Of a stretch of DNA of 7,260 nt, positions 1 to 6,511 are shown piece after piece (within the stretch, counting starts at the first letter, position 1; every line of letters begins with the position of its first letter). The stretch is from assembly GCA_007117785.1 (NCBI GenBank), contig SKFV01000083.1, positions 1 through 7,260 on the forward strand. The letters run 5' to 3'. The notes under the pieces were generated by a model that saw only the letters and a list, made by a program, of their open reading frames with translations, was not told the origin of the DNA and made no database searches. This stretch comes from Pseudomonas sp. Lineage in GTDB: Bacteria; Pseudomonadota; Gammaproteobacteria; Pseudomonadales; Pseudomonadaceae. The position numbers were made by a program, and so were the translations under genes.

Positions 1-283
1 AGGCAATCTTGTAATCAAAGTGGATATCAGCGACCAGCGGCACATTGACTTGCTGGCGTATCTTGCCGAAGGCTTCTGCAGCTTCCATGCTGGGTACGGA
101 GACCCGCACGATATCGGCGCCGGCAGCCTCGAGACGCTGGATCTGACCCACAGTTGCGGCCACATCACAGGTTTCGGTGTTGGTCATGCTCTGCACCGAA
201 ATCGGGGCATCGCCGCCAACGGCAACCGAACCTACCTGTATCTGCCGTGACTGGCGGCGCTTGATCGGGGAATGCTGCTGCAT
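1..283 (-). CDS. ispG: 4-hydroxy-3-methylbut-2-enyl diphosphate synthase IspG (GcpE), N-terminal part
   Basis: This is the first 94 codons of a gene that runs off the left edge. The translation begins MQQHSPIKRRQSRQIQVGSV and contains VQSMTNTETCDV, GADIVRVSVP and VADIHFDYKIA, which are N-terminal signatures of IspG. The family enzyme is a cytosolic 4Fe-4S protein that reductively opens MEcPP to HMBPP in the MEP isoprenoid pathway. The conserved cluster-binding cysteines lie in the C-terminal domain, outside this window, so they cannot be checked. The ATG at 283 is supported by AAGAGG (complement of 289-294) five bases upstream; this site overlaps the rodZ stop codon. The gene is therefore probably translated as the next cistron after rodZ, as in Pseudomonas. 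Identification is secure; completeness is unknown. Confidence 0.95.
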   Translation of the reverse strand, partial: MQQHSPIKRRQSRQIQVGSVAVGGDAPISVQSMTNTETCDVAATVGQIQRLEAAGADIVRVSVPSMEAAEAFGKIRQQVNVPLVADIHFDYKIA

Positions 284-292
284 GAAAGCCTC

Positions 293-1231
293 TTACTCGC
301 CCAGACGAATGCGGACCACGCCAGAGGGCTGGCCGTTCCGGGTCAGTTGAACATCTTCACCATTGAATCGCACGGAAGCAACCGCCTCAGCGGCGCCGAG
401 CACCAATGCCATGCCACTGTCGTGCTGCAGGTCCAGACTCTGGCCGGCGCGCATCAGTTCGCTATGCAGCACCTGCCCACCGAGACTACTGACCTGGACC
501 CAGCAATCAGCACTGAAACTAATCTGCAACCGATTACCCGATTGAGCAACGACGGATTCATCTACCGGGCTCGCTGCCGGCGCGGCGTCAACGTCTTCAG
601 GGGGTTGCTCGCTGGCAACATCCAGATCAGCTGCGGAGTCGACAGCATCTGCAGCGATCTCTTGCGGTACGCTGCCATCCATCGGCTCAGTCACGCTCTC
701 AGCACCATTGATTTGCCGCAGCGGCTCCGGCAAATCGAGCGCGTCTACCGCAATGTCTTCGTTGTCTTGTAGCAAGCTGTCCTGCGGGTAACCCGCGCGT
801 TCGCTGAGACTGGTCGGTTGATGCTCGCGCCACCAGAAAAATAGCGACAACAGGATAGCCAGCACAACGGCCAGGGTGCTTACCTTGAACAGAATGCGGC
901 TGCCGCTTACCGGTGCAACCTTGCTGATTTGACTGACCTGACGCTCGCGAGTTTCGATACCACGCAGACGGTCGTAATCCAGTGCCAGTCGATTGGCATC
1001 CAGGCCGACAAGTCGCGCATAACTGCGAATGTACCCGCGCGTGAAGGTATCCCCGGGCAAGTTGTCAAAATCGCCATTCTCCAGCGTCTGCAACATGCGT
1101 CGCGACAACTTGAGACTACTGGCTACAGACTCCAGCGTCATATCAAGTTCGACACGACGGGCCGCAAGAACGCTGGCCGGATTATCCGGCGGCGGCGGCT
1201 GCTCGCTGACTTCGACGGGGGTGTCGGTCAT
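293..1231 (-). CDS. rodZ: Cell-shape protein RodZ (helix-turn-helix, transmembrane, DUF4115)
   Basis: The 312-residue product has the RodZ architecture. A cytoplasmic Cro/CI-like helix-turn-helix domain covers about residues 17-90 (TLESVASSLKLSRRMLQTLE, followed by a GDFDNLPGDTFTRGYIRSYA stretch). A basic juxtamembrane segment precedes one transmembrane helix at about 113-134 that ends in FFWW. An acidic, Pro/Ala-rich low-complexity linker spans about 140-230, and a periplasmic beta domain (DUF4115) spans about 235-310. In the family, RodZ binds MreB through the HTH domain and links it to the elongasome, keeping rod shape; the HTH fold serves protein contact rather than classic repression. 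The linker makes length variable, and E. coli RodZ is 337 residues. The start codon overlaps the pilF stop as ATGA, with a GGAG about 11 bases upstream, so translation is probably coupled. In some annotations this gene appears only as a 'helix-turn-helix protein'. Confidence 0.93.
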   Translation of the reverse strand: MTDTPVEVSEQPPPPDNPASVLAARRVELDMTLESVASSLKLSRRMLQTLENGDFDNLPGDTFTRGYIRSYARLVGLDANRLALDYDRLRGIETRERQVSQISKVAPVSGSRILFKVSTLAVVLAILLSLFFWWREHQPTSLSERAGYPQDSLLQDNEDIAVDALDLPEPLRQINGAESVTEPMDGSVPQEIAADAVDSAADLDVASEQPPEDVDAAPAASPVDESVVAQSGNRLQISFSADCWVQVSSLGGQVLHSELMRAGQSLDLQHDSGMALVLGAAEAVASVRFNGEDVQLTRNGQPSGVVRIRLGE

Positions 1232-1992
1232 CGGTTATTTGCTCCACCCAACGCCTGGGCTTCAATGCTTGCCGGGTATAAACGGCGCAGTTGCAAGGCA
1301 TAGCTGGCCGCACGATTATGGTCTTCAAAGCGCCGCGCCAGTTGATAACCCAGCCAGAGACTGGAGGCATCCTGCCCGGACAACTGGGTAAAGCGCAGAT
1401 AGTTATCCCATGCGCCGACAAAGTTCTGCTCGGCAAACTGGATTTTGGCCAACTCCAACAGCGCCAGCGGCTGACGGGCATTCAGTCGCAGCGAGCGCTC
1501 GAAGCTGGCCTTGGCGCCTTCGCTGTCCTCCAGCGCCAACTGGGTCAGACCCAGATTGGCAAACACTCGTGAGCGCTCGCCATACAGAGGGTTTTCAGCG
1601 GCTTTAGAGAACATCTGCTTGGCTTCCTGGTAGCGTTCGCGCTCAAGCATGAAGACGCCAAAATTGTTCAGGATGCGAGGATTTTCCGGTTCGCTGGCCA
1701 GGGCTGCACGGAAATGCTTTTCCGCATCGTCATATTCACCTTCCTGCTGAAACACCAGGGCCAGGGCAACGTTGGCAGAGGAAGAGTGCCGGTCAATTTT
1801 CAACGCCTCAGTCAGAGGTCCCTTGGCACGCTCGGTCTCACCCTCCTGCATATACCCCAGGCCCAGCTGGATAAAGGCTTCCTTGGCGGCCTCAGGGTTA
1901 GCCTGCCGGGTCGGCTGGTCCATCGTCGTGGTACAGGCCGTGATCAACAGGGCCAGACTCAGAGCTGTGGTTTTCAACATCGTCGTGCTCAT
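1228..1992 (-). CDS. pilF: Type IV pilus pilotin lipoprotein PilF (PilW family)
   Basis: The 254-residue protein starts with a lipoprotein signal peptide: Lys7, a hydrophobic run, and lipobox I-T-A-C with Cys20 as the lipidated residue. Residue +2 is Thr, not Asp, which fits sorting to the outer membrane by Lol. The rest is a solenoid of about six tetratricopeptide repeats; clear ones begin near residues 35 (AFIQLGLGYMQEGETERAKG), 72 (NVALALVFQQEGEYDDAEKH) and 107 (ILNNFGVFMLERERYQEAKQ), with further helices to about 240. In Pseudomonas, PilF carries the secretin PilQ to the outer membrane and allows its multimerisation, which is needed for pili and twitching. The length matches P. aeruginosa PilF (252). 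Position between rlmN and rodZ is the conserved Pseudomonas arrangement and argues against a generic TPR protein. Confidence 0.93.
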   Translation of the reverse strand: MSTTMLKTTALSLALLITACTTTMDQPTRQANPEAAKEAFIQLGLGYMQEGETERAKGPLTEALKIDRHSSSANVALALVFQQEGEYDDAEKHFRAALASEPENPRILNNFGVFMLERERYQEAKQMFSKAAENPLYGERSRVFANLGLTQLALEDSEGAKASFERSLRLNARQPLALLELAKIQFAEQNFVGAWDNYLRFTQLSGQDASSLWLGYQLARRFEDHNRAASYALQLRRLYPASIEAQALGGANNR

Positions 1993-2000
1993 CAGGCTTA

Positions 2001-2006
2001 CTCCTT
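2001..2006 (-). promoter_or_regulatory. Ribosome binding site of pilF
   Basis: On the minus strand the sequence reads AAGGAG, eight bases before the ATG at 1992. It supports the first Met (MSTTMLK) over the internal Met5 as start. It lies in the 23-base gap between rlmN and pilF, so pilF has its own strong initiation signal although it is probably cotranscribed with rlmN. Confidence 0.7.
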
Positions 2007-2015
2007 GGCTTGATG

Positions 2016-3173
2016 CTATCGGCGGGACGGTGTGGTGGCAGTCGCATCCTCAGCCTGTTCGGCCAACTGGCGTACTGCAATATAGCGCTCACTGCGGCGG
2101 GTCTTGTCCATCACCTGGCCGACCAACTGGCCACAAGCAGCGTCGATATCCTCTCCGCGCGTGGTTCTGACGGTTACATTGTAACCGGCCTTGTACAGAC
2201 AGTCCTGAAACCGGCGAATGGCGTTATTGCTCGGCCGCTCGTAACCGGAATGCGGAAAGGGATTGAAAGGAATCAGGTTGATCTTGCAGGGCGTCTCACG
2301 CAACAAGGCAACCAGCTCTTCGGCATGCTCCGGTTGATCATTGACGTCCTTGATCAGGGTGTACTCGATGGTCAGGAAGCGCTTGTCACCGAGCCCGGCA
2401 ATATACCGGTTACAGGCCGGCAACAGGACTTCCAGAGGATATTTCTTGTTCAGTGGCACCAGCTGGTTGCGCAACGCATTGTTCGGCGCGTGCAATGACA
2501 GGGCCAGAGCCACATCCGTGTCCTTGCCCAACTGTTCGATCATGGGGACCACACCCGAGGTAGAGAGGGTGACCTTGCGCTTGGAAATGCCATAGCCGAG
2601 GTCATCCATCATCAAACGCATGGCGTCCAGCACATTGGCATAGTTGAGCATTGGCTCGCCCATGCCCATCATCACCACATTGGTGATGGCACGATCGACC
2701 TTGCCGGGCGTGCTGCCAAAAGACTTGTTTGCCAGCCAGACCTGGCCAATGATTTCAGCGGCGGTCAGGTCACTGTTGAATCCCTGCTTGCCGGTCGAAC
2801 AGAAACTGCAGTCCAGGGCACAGCCAGCCTGGGAAGAGACACACAGGGTGCCGCGCCCGTTCTGAGGAATATAGACGGTTTCAACGCAGCTGCCGGAGGC
2901 AACGCGCACCACCCACTTGCGGGTACCGTCGGTGGAAATATCTTCGCTGACCACTTCCGGGCCACGAATTTCAGCGCAGGCGTGCAGCTTTTCACGCAGC
3001 GCCTTGCTGACATTGGTCATCTGGTCAAAATCATCGACCCCGAAGTGATGCATCCACTTCATCACCTGGCCGGCCCGGAAGCGCTTCTCGCCAATCTGCT
3101 CGAAAAACTCCTCAAGCTTGGGCAAGGTAAGGCCCAGAAGATTGGTTTTGGCGGTCATTGCGGTCATGGTCAT
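2016..3173 (-). CDS. rlmN: Dual-specificity 23S rRNA/tRNA adenine-C2 methyltransferase RlmN
   Basis: The 385-residue protein is a full-length radical-SAM enzyme of the RlmN family. The CxxxCxxC cluster motif is at Cys118, Cys122 and Cys125 (AGCALDCSFCSTGKQG). The two catalytic cysteines are at Cys111 (TLCVSS) and Cys347 (AACGQL), the equivalents of E. coli Cys118 and Cys355; the latter carries the transient methyl group. The SAM-side motifs VVMMGMGEPMLN and SLHAPNNALRN are present. The family makes m2A2503 in 23S rRNA and m2A37 in some tRNAs, which affects decoding fidelity. It needs a 4Fe-4S cluster, so it is a client of iron-sulfur assembly. No good Shine-Dalgarno is seen before Met1; Met3 and Met6 are possible alternative starts, and the choice changes only the first few residues. 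The gene follows ndk after 30 bases, as in Pseudomonas. Confidence 0.97.
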   Translation of the reverse strand: MTMTAMTAKTNLLGLTLPKLEEFFEQIGEKRFRAGQVMKWMHHFGVDDFDQMTNVSKALREKLHACAEIRGPEVVSEDISTDGTRKWVVRVASGSCVETVYIPQNGRGTLCVSSQAGCALDCSFCSTGKQGFNSDLTAAEIIGQVWLANKSFGSTPGKVDRAITNVVMMGMGEPMLNYANVLDAMRLMMDDLGYGISKRKVTLSTSGVVPMIEQLGKDTDVALALSLHAPNNALRNQLVPLNKKYPLEVLLPACNRYIAGLGDKRFLTIEYTLIKDVNDQPEHAEELVALLRETPCKINLIPFNPFPHSGYERPSNNAIRRFQDCLYKAGYNVTVRTTRGEDIDAACGQLVGQVMDKTRRSERYIAVRQLAEQAEDATATTPSRR

Positions 3174-3203
3174 TGCATCACTCGGGGGTTGATGGCGCAG
3201 GCC

Positions 3204-3635
3204 TTAGCAGGTGCGCGGGCAGAGCTCGGTTTCAGCGAAGAAATACGCAATTTCGCGGGCGGCCGAGGTCGTGGAATCCGAGCCATGTACCGCGTTGGCA
3301 TCGATGGATTCGGCAAAATCAGCGCGGATAGTACCGGCGTCTGCTTCCTTGGGATTGGTAGCGCCCATCAGCTCACGGTTTTTCAGTACCGCGCCTTCGG
3401 CTTCCAGCACCTGCACAACAACCGGTCCAGAGGTCATAAAGCCAACCAGATCCTTGAAGAAGGGGCGTTCTTTGTGCTCGGCATAGAAGCCTTCGGCATC
3501 AGCTTGCGACAGCTGAACCATTTTGGCGGCAACGACGCTCAGACCGGCATTTTCAAAACGGCTCAGGATCTGGCCAATCACGTTCTTGGCTACAGCGTCA
3601 GGCTTGATAATCGACAGGGTGCGTTCTACAGCCAT
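3204..3635 (-). CDS. ndk: Nucleoside diphosphate kinase
   Basis: The 143-residue protein is a complete NDK. It has the N-terminal ERTLSIIKPDAV with Lys11 at the nucleotide site, the ERPFFKDLVGFMTSGPVV core, the RELMGATNP segment, and the active-site NAVHGSDS with phospho-accepting His117. It swaps gamma phosphates between NTPs and NDPs through phosphohistidine, balancing nucleotide pools in the cytosol. Length matches the P. aeruginosa protein (143). The C-terminus here ends CPRTC, adding two cysteines not in the P. aeruginosa tail as I remember it; whether they matter is unknown. A GGAG lies about seven bases before the ATG. In Pseudomonas, ndk is directly preceded by iscX and the rest of the isc cluster; here its upstream neighbour is iscS, 131 bases away. 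Confidence 0.97.
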   Translation of the reverse strand: MAVERTLSIIKPDAVAKNVIGQILSRFENAGLSVVAAKMVQLSQADAEGFYAEHKERPFFKDLVGFMTSGPVVVQVLEAEGAVLKNRELMGATNPKEADAGTIRADFAESIDANAVHGSDSTTSAAREIAYFFAETELCPRTC

Positions 3636-3681
3636 GGGGTTCTCCGGCTAAAAGTGGATCAAAGGGTTATATAAGTTTGTT

Positions 3682-3704
3682 AACCTGCGGATTATACGCA
3701 GGTT
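3682..3704. repeat. Perfect 8-bp inverted repeat around the ndk -10 element
   Basis: The plus strand reads AACCTGCG, seven bases (GATTATA), then CGCAGGTT: two perfect 8-base arms. The spacer contains the whole minus-strand TATAAT. Dyads placed like this are typical of repressor operators, but the same sequence would form an 8-bp hairpin in a transcript reading through from iscS. It is not followed by a U run on the minus strand, so it is not an intrinsic terminator. It does not resemble the LexA, Fur or IscR consensus sequences that I know. Function is inferred only from position. Confidence 0.5.
3691..3696 (-). promoter_or_regulatory. Putative sigma-70 promoter (-10 element) for ndk
   Basis: Read on the minus strand, the iscS-ndk spacer contains a perfect TATAAT. 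Initiation would be near 3684, giving a leader of about 48 bases before ndk. The -35 is poor: about 18 bases upstream the sequence is TTACGC, which matches TTGACA at only two positions, so an activator or a weak promoter is likely if it is used. A second AT-rich palindrome, TTATATAA (3667-3674), lies just downstream and is a less likely -10. The spacer shows no rho-independent terminator, so readthrough from the cysE-iscS side is also possible. Confidence 0.45.
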
Positions 3705-3766
3705 CGGGGCAAATGCGTAACAGGCTGCACGCGGACGGTGCAAGTTTTATCAACGCCGAAAGCAGA

Positions 3767-4915
3767 TCAATGTCGCAATTTGCGGATCACGCGCTGCAGG
3801 ATATCGACCGTTGCGTCAATATCCGACTCCTCAGTGAAGCGCCCCAGCGACAGGCGCAGTGAACTGTGAGCCAACGCATCCGGAACACCTATCCCACGCA
3901 GCACATAGGACGGCTCGACCGCTGCAGAGGTACAGGCCGAACCGGTCGACAAGGCCAGATCCTTGAGCGCCAGCAGCAACAACTCGCCATCCACGTCGGC
4001 GAAAGCCAGATTGAGATTGTGCGGAACCCGCTGTTCGGCACTGCCGTTCAGACTGACACCGGCAAGATCGGCCAGGCCGTCCAGCAGACGATCACGCAGT
4101 TGCGTGATACGTGCCGTCTCCGTGGCCATCTCGGCGCCGGCCAGCGCAAAGGCTGCCCCCATGCCGACAATCTGGTGGGTAGGCAAGGTACCCGAACGCA
4201 AACCGCGCTCGTGACCACCACCATGAATCTGCGCCTGCAACTGCAGGCCGGCCGAACGACGCACATAAAGCGCTCCGACCCCCTTGGGACCATAAGTCTT
4301 GTGCGCGCTGAACGACATCAGATCAACCGGCAGGCTGCGCAGGTCAATCGCCAGCTTGCCGGTTGATTGCGCAGCATCCACGTGAAAGGGGACGCCGTGA
4401 TTGCGGGCGACCTCACCGAGGGCGGCAATATCGTTGATGGTGCCGATCTCGTTATTCACCTGCATCAGGGACACCAGCAGGGTGTCTTCGCGCAGGGCTG
4501 CGGCCAATTGCTGCGGCTGAATCACGCCACTGGCAGCCGGCCGCAGGTAGGTCACTGCAAAGCCTTCCCGCTCCAGCTGCTGGCAACTGTCGAGCACGGC
4601 CTTGTGCTCAATCGCCGAAGTCACCAGATGCCGGCCGCGCTCACGCCCCGCATGGGCAATCCCCTTGATTGCCAGGTTGTTGGATTCAGTCGCCCCTGAA
4701 GTCCAGACAATCTCGCGTGGATCAGCACCGACCAGATCAGCGACCTGCCGACGCCCCAGCTCGACCGCCTCTTCAGCCTGCCAGCCATACAGATGGGAAC
4801 GCGACGCCGGATTGGCAAAGTTGCCATCCATGGTCAGGCAGGCAGACATCAGCTCGGCGACCCGAGGGTCTACCGGTGTGGTCGCGGCATAATCCAGATA
4901 AATCGGCTTTTTCAT
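3767..4915 (-). CDS. iscS: IscS-like cysteine desulfurase, short form without the C-terminal tail
   Basis: The 382-residue protein is a class V aminotransferase-fold, PLP-dependent desulfurase that takes sulfur from cysteine as an enzyme persulfide and releases alanine. It aligns with E. coli IscS without number shifts: His104 (IEHKAV) stacks on PLP, Asp180 and Gln183 (HVDAAQSTGK) contact it, Lys206 (SAHKTYGPKG) forms the Schiff base, and Cys328 (STGSACTSA) is the persulfide cysteine in the group I mobile loop. The start MKKPIYLDYAATTPVDPR is canonical. The protein ends IRKLRH, where E. coli IscS (404 residues) continues with an SPLW-containing tail that contributes to IscU binding. The ATG is five bases after the cysE stop with only a weak GAG, so translation is probably coupled to cysE. 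Neither iscR nor iscU is adjacent. It could serve tRNA thiolation or another sulfur acceptor; the desulfurase activity is near certain, the partner is not. Confidence 0.9.
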   Translation of the reverse strand: MKKPIYLDYAATTPVDPRVAELMSACLTMDGNFANPASRSHLYGWQAEEAVELGRRQVADLVGADPREIVWTSGATESNNLAIKGIAHAGRERGRHLVTSAIEHKAVLDSCQQLEREGFAVTYLRPAASGVIQPQQLAAALREDTLLVSLMQVNNEIGTINDIAALGEVARNHGVPFHVDAAQSTGKLAIDLRSLPVDLMSFSAHKTYGPKGVGALYVRRSAGLQLQAQIHGGGHERGLRSGTLPTHQIVGMGAAFALAGAEMATETARITQLRDRLLDGLADLAGVSLNGSAEQRVPHNLNLAFADVDGELLLLALKDLALSTGSACTSAAVEPSYVLRGIGVPDALAHSSLRLSLGRFTEESDIDATVDILQRVIRKLRH

Positions 4916-4920
4916 ATCAC

Positions 4921-5724
4921 TCAGTTCTGCTTGTCGGTTACCACCGGGTTTCCCGCCGGCGCATCATCCTTGAGTGATTCGAAATCATGATCGTCCAGCA
5001 TGGGCAGGTCTTTGGCGCAATAATCACTGCCCAGTTCTTTCAGCGCACCGCACATACCTTCAATACGACTATCCAAGGCATGCAGATGATCCAGCATCTG
5101 CCCAATCGCCTTGGCCACCGGGTCCGGCATATCCTCACTGACGCCATAGGCATCGAAACCCAGCTTTTCAGCCATGGCCTGGCGCTTGCGATCCTGCTCA
5201 TTACCTTGCGGCTCACGCATGATAATACGCCCTGGAATACCCACTACTGTGGACTCGGCCGGCACAGCCTTGGTCACCACTGCGTTAGAGCCTACCTTGG
5301 CATTCTTGCCGACGGTAAAGGGGCCCAGCACCTTGGCGCCAGCTCCCACTACCACGCCATCTTCCAGTGTTGGATGACGCTTACCCTTATTCCAACTGGT
5401 ACCGCCCAGGGTCACGCCCTGATACAGAGTGACATCATCGCCAATTTCAGCGGTCTCACCGATAACCACACCCATCCCGTGATCAATAAAGAAGCGACGC
5501 CCAATTTTCGCGCCGGGGTGAATCTCGATACCTGTGGTCCAGCGAGCAAAGTTGGACACGGTGCGCGCCAGCCAGAAAGCCTTGCGGGTCCATAACGCAT
5601 GCGCCAGATGATGCCACCAGACCGCGTGCAGCCCGGGATAGCAGGTCATCACCTCGAAGGTGTTGCGGGCCGCCGGGTCACGGTGAAAAACGCTGGCAAT
5701 ATCTTCTTTGATGCGTTTGAACAT
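4921..5724 (-). CDS. cysE: Serine O-acetyltransferase (short EpsC-like CysE)
   Basis: This 267-residue enzyme makes O-acetylserine from serine and acetyl-CoA, the committed step of cysteine synthesis. After a short helical N-terminus (1-60), hexapeptide repeats of a left-handed beta helix run from about 65 to 165. Catalytic His82 lies in IDHGMGVVIGET and His117 in KRHPTLEDG; GGTSWNKGKR forms the substrate/CoA loop. Glu67 (IEIHPGAKIG) occupies the place of E. coli Asp143, as is usual in the Bacillus/EpsC type. A hydrophilic C-terminal extension (about 175-267) replaces the long N-terminal domain of E. coli CysE. The protein ends in Asn, not the terminal Ile that docks into CysK in enteric cysteine synthase. 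The ATG comes two bases after the trmJ stop with GGAGAG just upstream. It provides cysteine, the substrate of the desulfurase encoded next. Confidence 0.96.
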   Translation of the reverse strand: MFKRIKEDIASVFHRDPAARNTFEVMTCYPGLHAVWWHHLAHALWTRKAFWLARTVSNFARWTTGIEIHPGAKIGRRFFIDHGMGVVIGETAEIGDDVTLYQGVTLGGTSWNKGKRHPTLEDGVVVGAGAKVLGPFTVGKNAKVGSNAVVTKAVPAESTVVGIPGRIIMREPQGNEQDRKRQAMAEKLGFDAYGVSEDMPDPVAKAIGQMLDHLHALDSRIEGMCGALKELGSDYCAKDLPMLDDHDFESLKDDAPAGNPVVTDKQN

Positions 5725-5726
5725 GG

Positions 5727-6506
5727 TCAGTCTCTCCGCTCACCGGCCGACTTCACACCGATGGCTTTTTGGGTTTCCGTCAGGATGCCGCGCAGGATAT
5801 TCATTTCCATACGGTTCAGCCCGCAACGGCTGTACAGCCGGCGCAAACGCGGCATCAACTGTCGGGGTTTCTGCGGGTTGTGGAAGCCAATTTCAACCAG
5901 CACCTGCTCCAGATGCTGAAAATAGTTTTCCATATCCGCCACAGTGACCGGCATATCATGCTCACGCGCAGTGACGGTAGCTTTTTCCAGTTTGGTCGGC
6001 TGCTGCGCCCACTGCAAGCCAAGCATGCGCAGCTCGTAGCAGACTACCTGCACCGCCGCCGCCAGGTTCAGCGAGCTGAAGGCAGGGTCAGACGGAATAT
6101 GGATATGGTACTGGCAGCGCTGCAACTCTTCACTGGTCAGGCCGGAATCTTCACGACCAAACACCAGCGCAACATCACCCTGCGGCATATCACGCAAATG
6201 TTCCAGGCTGGTCAGCGCCGCTTCACGCGGGTCCAGTACCGGCCAGGGAATGCGCCGATCACGCGCACTGGTGCCGAGCACCAACTGACAATCGGCAATC
6301 GCCTCTTGCAGGCTATCGACCACTTGCGCCTGCTGTAAAACATCATCAGCACCCGCAGCGCGGGCACTAGCATTGGCATCGGGAAAGCGGCGCGGCTGCA
6401 CCAGCACCAAGCGCTGCAAGCCCATATTTTTCATTGCCCTGGCGGCGGCACCAATATTACCGGGATGGCTGGTATTGACCAGAACCACTCGAACTCTATC
6501 CAGCAC
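5727..6506 (-). CDS. trmJ: tRNA (cytidine/uridine-2'-O-)-methyltransferase TrmJ
   Basis: Starting from a GTG, the product is 259 residues, close to the E. coli (246) and P. aeruginosa (257) enzymes. It is a SPOUT methyltransferase with the deep-knot motifs: motif 1 LVNTSHPGNIGAAARAMKNM (Asn11, Arg23), motif 2 ALVFGREDSGLTSEEL, and motif 3 HIPSDPAFSSLNLAAAVQ. The remaining C-terminal part (about 170-259) matches the helical extension of TrmJ. The family methylates the 2'-OH of position 32 in tRNAs with SAM; in P. aeruginosa TrmJ has been linked to oxidative-stress tolerance. The reading frame stays open 48 codons further upstream to an ATG at 6650, but that would run into suhB and lacks family similarity, while the GTG has a strong ribosome site. 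It heads the trmJ-cysE-iscS run and is divergent from suhB. Confidence 0.95.
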   Translation of the reverse strand: MLDRVRVVLVNTSHPGNIGAAARAMKNMGLQRLVLVQPRRFPDANASARAAGADDVLQQAQVVDSLQEAIADCQLVLGTSARDRRIPWPVLDPREAALTSLEHLRDMPQGDVALVFGREDSGLTSEELQRCQYHIHIPSDPAFSSLNLAAAVQVVCYELRMLGLQWAQQPTKLEKATVTAREHDMPVTVADMENYFQHLEQVLVEIGFHNPQKPRQLMPRLRRLYSRCGLNRMEMNILRGILTETQKAIGVKSAGERRD

Positions 6507-6511
6507 AGGCA

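Larger units (their letters stand above)
3636..3766. other. iscS-ndk spacer, where iscU-iscA-hscBA-fdx-iscX sit in Pseudomonas
   Basis: The 131-base spacer holds only the putative ndk promoter, its inverted repeat and the ndk ribosome binding site. Translating past the iscS stop in all three minus-strand frames gives no recognisable remnant of the IscS C-terminal tail, IscU, IscX or ferredoxin. The short dyad TGCAC/GTGCA (around 3726-3742) has no T run and is not a terminator. So the ISC genes are cleanly absent, without visible scars. Confidence 0.7.

Noticed and set aside
293..1231. Transcriptional regulator reading of the helix-turn-helix protein
   Set aside because: The transmembrane helix, acidic linker and C-terminal DUF4115 domain, plus position between pilF and ispG, identify RodZ rather than a DNA-binding repressor.
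2982..3674. Open frame of 230 codons on the plus strand across rlmN and ndk
   Set aside because: It spans two well-supported genes and their spacer on the opposite strand, has no recognisable domain, and its composition is what an antisense frame of GC-biased genes gives.
3726..3742. Short dyad TGCAC/GTGCA after the iscS stop as a possible terminator
   Set aside because: The stem is only five base pairs and no T run follows on the minus strand.
3767..4915. The short iscS as a recent pseudogene or truncated gene
   Set aside because: The frame is complete, every catalytic residue is present, and translation past the stop in all frames shows no leftover tail sequence; it looks like a stable short form.
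4987..5595. Open frame of 202 codons on the plus strand opposite cysE
   Set aside because: It lies wholly inside the conserved cysE gene, shows no family motif and no clear ribosome site.
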